Positions 58,009 to 64,000 of a stretch of DNA of 64,000 bases are shown piece after piece (the first letter of the stretch is position 1; the number at the start of each line of letters is the position of its first letter). Source of the stretch: Hirundichthys speculiger (Eukaryota > Chordata > Actinopteri > Beloniformes > Exocoetidae); assembly GCA_018398805.1 (NCBI GenBank), contig JAGFBZ010000712.1, positions 360,050 to 424,049 on the forward strand, in the 5' to 3' direction. A program made the translations under genes and the position numbers. A model generated the notes under the pieces. It was not told where the DNA came from. It made no database searches and saw nothing but the letters and a program-made list of their open reading frames with translations.

Positions 58009-58219
58009 TGTACACGAACTGGCATCGAGCTGTAATTTTGACGTGTCAGTCCGTGTGCAGTTCAGTATACGGACTTATTAAATTTGTTTTCAGTTTTGCA
58101 TAGGCAAGTGTACAGTACACTTGCTATGCAAAACCGAAAACAAGTTTAACCAGTCCGCGTACACAACAGTACACGGACTGACGTGCTATTATTACGGCTC
58201 AGTGCCAGTTCGTGTACAG
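58009..58219. repeat. Long imperfect hairpin, arms about 105 bp
   Basis: Centre at 58114. The left arm ends aggcaagtgtac and the right arm starts gtacacttgctatgc. Arms match along their full length with scattered mismatches. A fold-back element or the core of a MITE. Confidence 0.75.
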
Positions 58220-59310
58220 GAACAAAACAGCCCCCCCACCGCACAATATGAGGGCTGGGGGACTGAAATTTGAACTGTAGCATCTCACAGGTACCCTCTA
58301 TCACCCTGCAAAGCCACAAGGCCATCAGACTACTTTTGGGACCGAGCTTCACGCACAACCTCATGATGATGCTTTACGCTCATCTGTAACCCCCCAGGAC
58401 GTGTTTCCGAGGTCCAAAAGTCAATTCCGGACCTTTAAAATTTTTGGTGTTTTTTCACCTTTGGGGGTGATAAATAGTTATGTTTGCTCAACTCTGTCTC
58501 GTTTTGCTGGTAACTCGGTTCTGCTTACTCTCTTGCCACTTACTAGAGCAGAGACATTTGGGGTGTTAATGGCATTCACTGTGGGTACTAACGCGGCTCG
58601 AAAAGCGGATGGTAATCTGAGAATTGCGAACATTTCTGACCTGTTGAATAAATGCAGTCTGTCTATTCCTGATAGTTCTGGTGCTGTAATGCGGTTTACA
58701 AATGTCACCAGTCATATTAAAGATCAGAGGGTTTTCTCACCTTTTTGTTTACTTGTAATCCTACAATTTATGAGGCTCCTGTTAGTTTTATTGGTTGTGT
58801 TTTTTGTGTTTTTTTTTGTGTTTTGAAAGTGTGAACTCCAATCAGATTTGCTTTGTTTTTATTTTTTTCTTTGTGTTATTTTGTGATTCCATGTTGCATC
58901 ACATGATACTGTAGGCAATGTCAACTTTTGCATTCTCATGCTCAAAAGTTTGACCCGGTTGTTGTTCTCCCAAAAGCACAAGGGAGCTTTCCACTTTGTG
59001 TCCTATGATTTGACATCTTCCTTGGTCTACCTATAGGTTTCTCTTTTACCATGCATTTTGTTTCTGTCAAGTTTCAGGCAAAGCTAACAGGGAACAACAC
59101 ACATCTCTTATTGTTGTTAGGACCATGATTCCCATCAATCAGGAAGCAAACACTTTTAACTGTTGAATAATGTGCACACTTGGACTTCAGCAAATATTTG
59201 TTTTACAAATGCAAATTATAAGGTGATTCCATCATTTCCTGACCTAAAAAATATCTGTGACTTGATTTTTCTTCAACATAAAAGAGCTGATTGAATGAAC
59301 TTTGTATCAC
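58220..59310. other. Stretch without a supported gene
   Basis: A plus ORF at 58401-58826 has a hydrophobic C-terminus but no recognisable domain and low-complexity ends. The later part is paralogous to 38.66-38.86 kb (intron of the caspase). Confidence 0.45.
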
Positions 59311-59314
59311 TGAC

Positions 59315-59459
59315 CTGGGACGAGGTAGAATTTCTTTGTCAGAGTGCAACGGTCTTTGGTAGGCATCTGCATTCCCCTATCAGGAGGACAAACTTCAAAG
59401 CGCTGCATGACCTGTGGCATTTTGCCAGCTGGAAAAGCAACTTCAAAACGTTCCATAAC
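59315..59459 (-). CDS. Penultimate exon of the second caspase copy, with duplicated 5' part
   Basis: 59411-59315 is 97 nt, phase 0 to 1, encoding VMQRFEVCPPDRGMQMPTKD and RCTLTKKFYLVP, the end of the p10 subunit. Directly upstream lies a second acceptor (tcacag) and a 48-nt in-frame duplication reading VMERFEVAFPAGKMPQ. Splicing to the upstream acceptor would add 16 residues. The rest of this gene is beyond the window or lost. Confidence 0.65.
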
Positions 59460-60319
59460 CTGTGACATTGACATAAAAAAAAAAAAAAAAGATTTTATTG
59501 ATGAAAGTTGACAATTTTAATCTGGTCTATGTCTCAGAGCTAATTTTTCTACAGGTCAAGAGGATTGAACACACCTTTGGCCACATTTCTTTTTGCCTTT
59601 ATGAATAGATTCATGTAGAATTGCAGGATTTCTCCTATCAATTGGAGAAAATAAATCCAAAGCTGAATCCAGATGTGATTAAAAGTGTTTAAAACTGAAA
59701 CTGACATGAAATAAACTGATACTAAACCTATTTGGGGTGGGGGTTACAGCCAACCTACAGAGGTTGGGAAAGTGTTATGGTTAAAGTGGTGCCTTATGGG
59801 GCCCACAGGTCAGCGAGGCCTTTATATCTTGTACATGTAAGTGTCATACGTCCCTGATACTACCTTCGGAATTAACTTTTGAGATTGTAATCTCCATCCT
59901 CATATGGTGTTGGGACATGTCTCTGCCTGGGGGTTTTATCTTAAGGCTCAGTTGTTGTTCAGACATTGTTTAAAAGTCATTGTGTCTTAAAGTGCTCGCG
60001 CATTGCTCTCATTCCTGCACTAACTGCTTCTGTGATGTAAGTAAATGACCGTTTTTCTTTGTATTCAAACAGATTTAATTCCCCTGTACCCCAGTCGTAG
60101 CCAAGTCTTATTATTTAACTATTTTCAAACTGCCTTACCAGAACCATAATCTTACAGGTAAAATAGGATACTATATTTTTTACACAACAGAAAGACATTT
60201 TCAGCCTAAATTACTTAACAGCTTTATAGCTTTTATTGCTCTTCCCTCAGGGTGATCTCTTTACAGGTCTAACCAGGAGTGTTTTAGAAGTGGAACGCCT
60301 TCAAGTTCAAGTTCAATTC

Positions 60320-63171
60320 AGTGAACTTTACAGTTCGGGTAGCAACTCAGGTAGCAATATTAACAATTCTGTCTGAAAAAAAAAACAACTTTCAAACCCC
60401 TTTGTTCAAGATGATCGTGTGATTCCCGTATTTTATATCAGATCTGCTCCATGTGTTTACTGTCCTGCTGTTCTCTAGCTGGTTACTTCAGTGCAGCTCC
60501 ATCTAGTGGCACAGATGTGTAATGACAACAGAGAGTCTGTTCCTTCATTATAAAACGAAGCCATTTCTGGGTCACGTAAACCAGAGAATAAAATATTTTT
60601 TTAAAAATTCAATCCCGTGGCCTGTTTGCTAAAATTGAAATATAAAAAAACAGGCTTTTTTTTGTGTGTTAGATTAAAAAATTGAAAAAAAAAATTAAAA
60701 AGGAACTTTTTAATTTTTTACATTTCTGATTGACAATCGAAAATGGAAAAAAAAAAAAAAAACAAAGGATACACAGATAATTATGGATTGATAAAGTTAC
60801 AGAACTTTAACATGGACATTTTCATTTTAAAGTTCTCCCAGGGGACGATTCATCAGAAACAAGGTTATTTGTAACCACTGGCAATTTGAACTCCCCATTA
60901 AAAGTCTCTGCTGTTACCTCAGAAATTAATGTTTTAATGTTATGATTGTGGCCTCTAGATTGTTAGGATTTTGTTGGTAGATTTATTTTTTTATTTTTCA
61001 CAAAAAAAAAAAAAAACAGGATGACATTAATGCCCTGGCAGTGGCAACAAGCTTTATTTTATTTTACATTTTTAAGATGAGATTTACACAAAATATGTGT
61101 TACTGACAAGTGCTGATGTTAAAACTGGCACTTTAGTTCATATGGTAGCAGAACATTAAATAATAGTGACCTTTACAGCACTTTTGAATTCATTATTTGA
61201 TTTTCGTATACAATGTGATTAATCGTGATTAATCAGGGAAATCATGCAATTAATCGCAATTAAAAATTTTAATCGTTGCCCAGCCCTATTTATTTTAAAA
61301 CTGTGCCTGGGGTTGCGTTATGCATCCACTAGATGGAGCTGCGCTAGGGAATGTCAACAGAACAGTCAGATAAATCAGTCAGTCAAACTTGATTAATAAA
61401 AAACAAACCAACGTAGTTAGTGCATACACAAATGTGGAGAGGAACTTTTATGTGTTTACGGAATCAGGGAAAAGAAACGGTCTGATACCGCTACGGTAAG
61501 AACGTTAATGCAATCAAAATATAGTAACTCGAAATTGTGCAAAGCAATGACAATATAGCAATAACTCAACGTTGTTCAAACGTTAATGTCAATATTCACA
61601 TTATCTCCCAGCCTTGTTCAGTCATAAACACATGAAGCTCACTTTTTCAGTTCATTTCTCATCCTCGAATCCCTCGAATTCTTCATCTGCAGTGTCTGAT
61701 TTGAACAGCTGGGCGAGTACAGCATTCAGCGGTCCCGGTTCCATCTTGTCAAACTCGTCATTATCCGAGTCAGTGTCGCTGCTGTTGTCTGGCAGTTCAG
61801 TGACAATTCCTGCCTTCGTAAAAGCTCGGACCACAGTTGAGACTGATATATCAGCCCAGGCATCCACGATGCATTGGCAGATTGCGGCGCATGTTGCGCA
61901 GCACTGTCTCCCCGTCTTGGTGAACATGTGCTCGCCCTCGGTCATCCACCGCTCCCACGCAGTTCGCAGTCTAGTTTTGAAAGCCCTGTTCACGGCAATA
62001 CCCAGCGACTGGAGTTTAGTCAATCCACCTGGAATGACTGCAAGCACCGAATTGTTGTGCTTCACTTGATTTTTAATACTATTGCTGATATGGGCACTTA
62101 TGGAGTCATATATTAATAAGGATGGAGCTGTGTGAAAAAAGCCACCCCGTCTCCTGACATATATTTCTCTCAGCCACTCACTCATCTTTTCTTTTTCCAT
62201 CCAGCCCTTCGGGTTAGCTTTAGTCATGACGCCGGCTGGAAAGTTTTCTTTTGGCAACATCTTCCTCTTAAAAACAACCATGGGTGGAAGTTTCTGGCCA
62301 TTAGCCTGGCATGCCAGAACTATGGTGAAGGATGATTTCTGGTTCCCTGTGGTGTGTATATTCACCGTACTTGTCCCCGTTTTCTCCACGGTGTGGTTCA
62401 CAGGAACGTCAAAGGTGAGTGGAACCTCGTCTATGTTGATGATGTGCTCTGGCTGGATCTTGTGTGATCTGTGATCTGTTTTTTGCAGTAACCCCGGAAA
62501 GACGCCAGATATTCCGGGTAAGACGCCAGACTCTTGGTAATCTTTTGACAGTTGCTGTGAGATGGTAGTTTGTGTGCGGATGGAGAGATAGCATCTTTTC
62601 ATGAAGCAAAAACACCAAGAAAGACCACCTAAATTCATGGATGTTCATGTCGCTAGTGAGCGTTGTTGCTTTCATTCGAATCGTGACTGTGGAGATGCCT
62701 CTACTTGCTGCTCTCTGTTCAACCACCCAGTGTTCGAGTTTAATCCTCCAACTGTGGCCATCTTGCTTTGTTTCCCTCGGAAACCTTGTTTAGCGTTCTT
62801 GATATGGCGCAGGTTATCTTCTTGCTTCCTCCACTTCCGTACCATTGATTCATCAACGTTGTATTCTCTTGCTGCTGCTCTATTTCCATGTTCAACTGTG
62901 ACTGATAGCCTTGAGTTTGAACTCGGCGTCATAAGCGTGTCTCTTGAGAGGAGCCATTTCGGGGTCTTCGTACACACAAAAGTGGTGTGGGTGGAATTCA
63001 CGTTTACGGTTTATACCGCTGTTACTTCGGTGACGCCCACTGACTACGGTAGCCATAATTAACCAATATTGATCCATACACAAGGCACATCGGATTATAA
63101 GGCACACTGTAGGTTTTTTGAGAAAATTAAAGGCTTTTAGGTGTGCCTTAAAGTGCGGAAAATACAGTACT
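60320..63171 (-). mobile_element. Tigger/pogo-type transposon insertion with decayed transposase
   Basis: Inserted between segments that are adjacent at 39.35-39.40 kb. On the minus strand the right end starts cagtattttccgc-like (63171), typical of pogo-type elements and next to TA. It is followed by a helix-turn-helix region (KRHAYDAEFKLKAISHS, NRAAAREYNVDESMVRKWRK) and the DDE domain. The left side also contains a reversed relative of the element at 9108-9967. Confidence 0.75.
61652..63107 (-). pseudogene. Tigger/pogo-like DDE transposase, inactive
   Basis: Several frameshifts in the N-terminal half (63107 to about 62600), then an open frame 62638-61652. First Asp in IINIDEVPLTFD, second in LLIYDSISAHI. 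The third position reads KLQSLGIAVNRAF where the family has LQPLD, so the third catalytic Asp is Gly. HTH plus DDE_1 layout as in Tigger/Jerky-like proteins. Not functional. Confidence 0.75.
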
Positions 63172-63352
63172 TATATAAAGGCTTAGCATCTGGGGATAAA
63201 GACCTCACAGAGGATAGTCATTCATATTTTAAAGAGATGCCTTGTTGTGCTGTTAATTGTGCAGTCCATTGTGACTGGTGGTGGGCTGGTCTGGATGTGT
63301 CCAGGGACAAAGCTTCGCTAAGCAACAAGCAGAAGCGATTATTTCTGATGTG

Positions 63353-64000
63353 ATCAGTGTTGGGGTAGTTACTCAAAAAAAGACAAGACAAAAAAACATT
63401 ACTAGTTACTTTTTAAAAAAGTAATCCCTTACTTTACTTAGTTACTCGCTGCTGAAAGTAACTAGTTACATTACTAGTTACACTACTTTTGGATTACTCC
63501 GCAATATCACCTGAGCTGCACCTAACTTGATTGCCAATGAACAACATATAGTTAGAACTTTATTACTGCAGTGCCCAGATCAGCACAAATGTGTATTCTA
63601 ATGGGGAGGACATACACAAGATCTCTTTTATGCACTTTAATGCAACAAAGCTGGAAAAAATGACAGGAACATTTGCCAAAAAAGGCTACAAGACTTGCTG
63701 TATGCAAAATGTTTCAAAATAAAATTGGGATTAAAGCTTTCACTCTAATCTTAATTCACTCAGTAAATGTCTGTTTATACTTCCATGACGTAAGCATCAG
63801 CGAACTGAATTTCTTTACAACATAACTGAAGTCGTCCTTCCAACCACCCAGTACAAACAAAGTTTGTTTAAATTATATGATTAAATAAAATAAGACAATG
63901 GCTCTCATCACAATATCAGACAATGAATGAGACTTCAAAGGAAAATAACTTAACACTACATATGAAATGTAATTTGTAATTATGTGAACTATAGCTTTAC
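63353..64000. mobile_element. Start of a DNA repeat (CAGTGTTGGGGTAGTTACT end), cut by window
   Basis: Paralogy with the caspase intron stops exactly at gatgtgat before cagtgttggggtagttactc. Repeated taactagttac motifs follow, typical of a common fish hAT-type repeat. The other end is outside the window. Confidence 0.5.

Noticed and set aside
58401..58826. 141-aa plus ORF with hydrophobic C-terminus
   Set aside because: No domain recognised, T-rich low-complexity end, no splice or promoter context. Left unassigned.

Overview
The window looks like teleost fish DNA. It holds fish-type NOD-like receptor exons (FISNA-NACHT, leucine-rich repeats, PRY-SPRY), a PYD-containing caspase, and many fish-style transposons (hAT, PIF/Harbinger-like, Tigger/pogo, Tc1, L1/RTE/Rex-type LINEs, LTR pieces). 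Nearly all host coding sequence is on the minus strand in short exons with GT-AG borders. I rebuilt the gene models by hand from splice signals and reading phase. No RNA data or database search was available.

Layout. (1) 1-2.25 kb: three small plus-strand candidate exons, all phase 1-1, from an unidentified gene that starts outside the window. (2) 4.57-15.30 kb, minus: a nine-exon gene with a continuous 544-codon frame. It encodes an NLR-style leader, a Glu/Pro-rich repeat, a pyrin domain (PYD), a CARD and a C-terminal BEN domain. I know of no such PYD-CARD-BEN protein and treat it as the main discovery candidate. (3) 15.7-16.3 kb: a frameshifted copy of an unrecognised membrane-protein gene, then an orphan first exon at 17.95 kb. 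(4) 19.8-30.4 kb, minus: NLR copy A. (5) 30.5-37.5 kb: LTR-like DNA, a second degenerate membrane-protein copy split by a MITE, and a broken LINE. (6) 37.8-42.5 kb, minus: a complete nine-exon PYD-caspase of 421 codons. (7) 47.8-54.1 kb, minus: NLR copy B, with the same five exon lengths as copy A. (8) 54.2-57.3 kb: a LINE fragment, a hAT MITE and unannotated DNA. (9) 57.4-59.5 kb, minus: the last two exons of another caspase copy, followed by a decayed Tigger-like transposon (60.3-63.2 kb) and a repeat that runs off the end.

The architecture is a tandem inflammasome-like array, with sensor (NLR) and effector (PYD adaptor or caspase) genes alternating on one strand. Blocks 17.94-30.53 kb and 42.49-54.20 kb are paralogous, and 37.7-39.5 kb is paralogous to 57.3-63.35 kb. 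Comparing them gives empty and filled sites for several insertions: an L1 and a 1-kb tandem duplication only in copy A, and a ZMYM1-like hAT, a solo LTR and a nested DNA element only in copy B.

By analogy with known families, the NLRs would sense or assemble, the PYD/CARD protein would nucleate, and the caspase would cleave. A physical link between these particular proteins is inference. The first coding exons of both NLR copies were not found.
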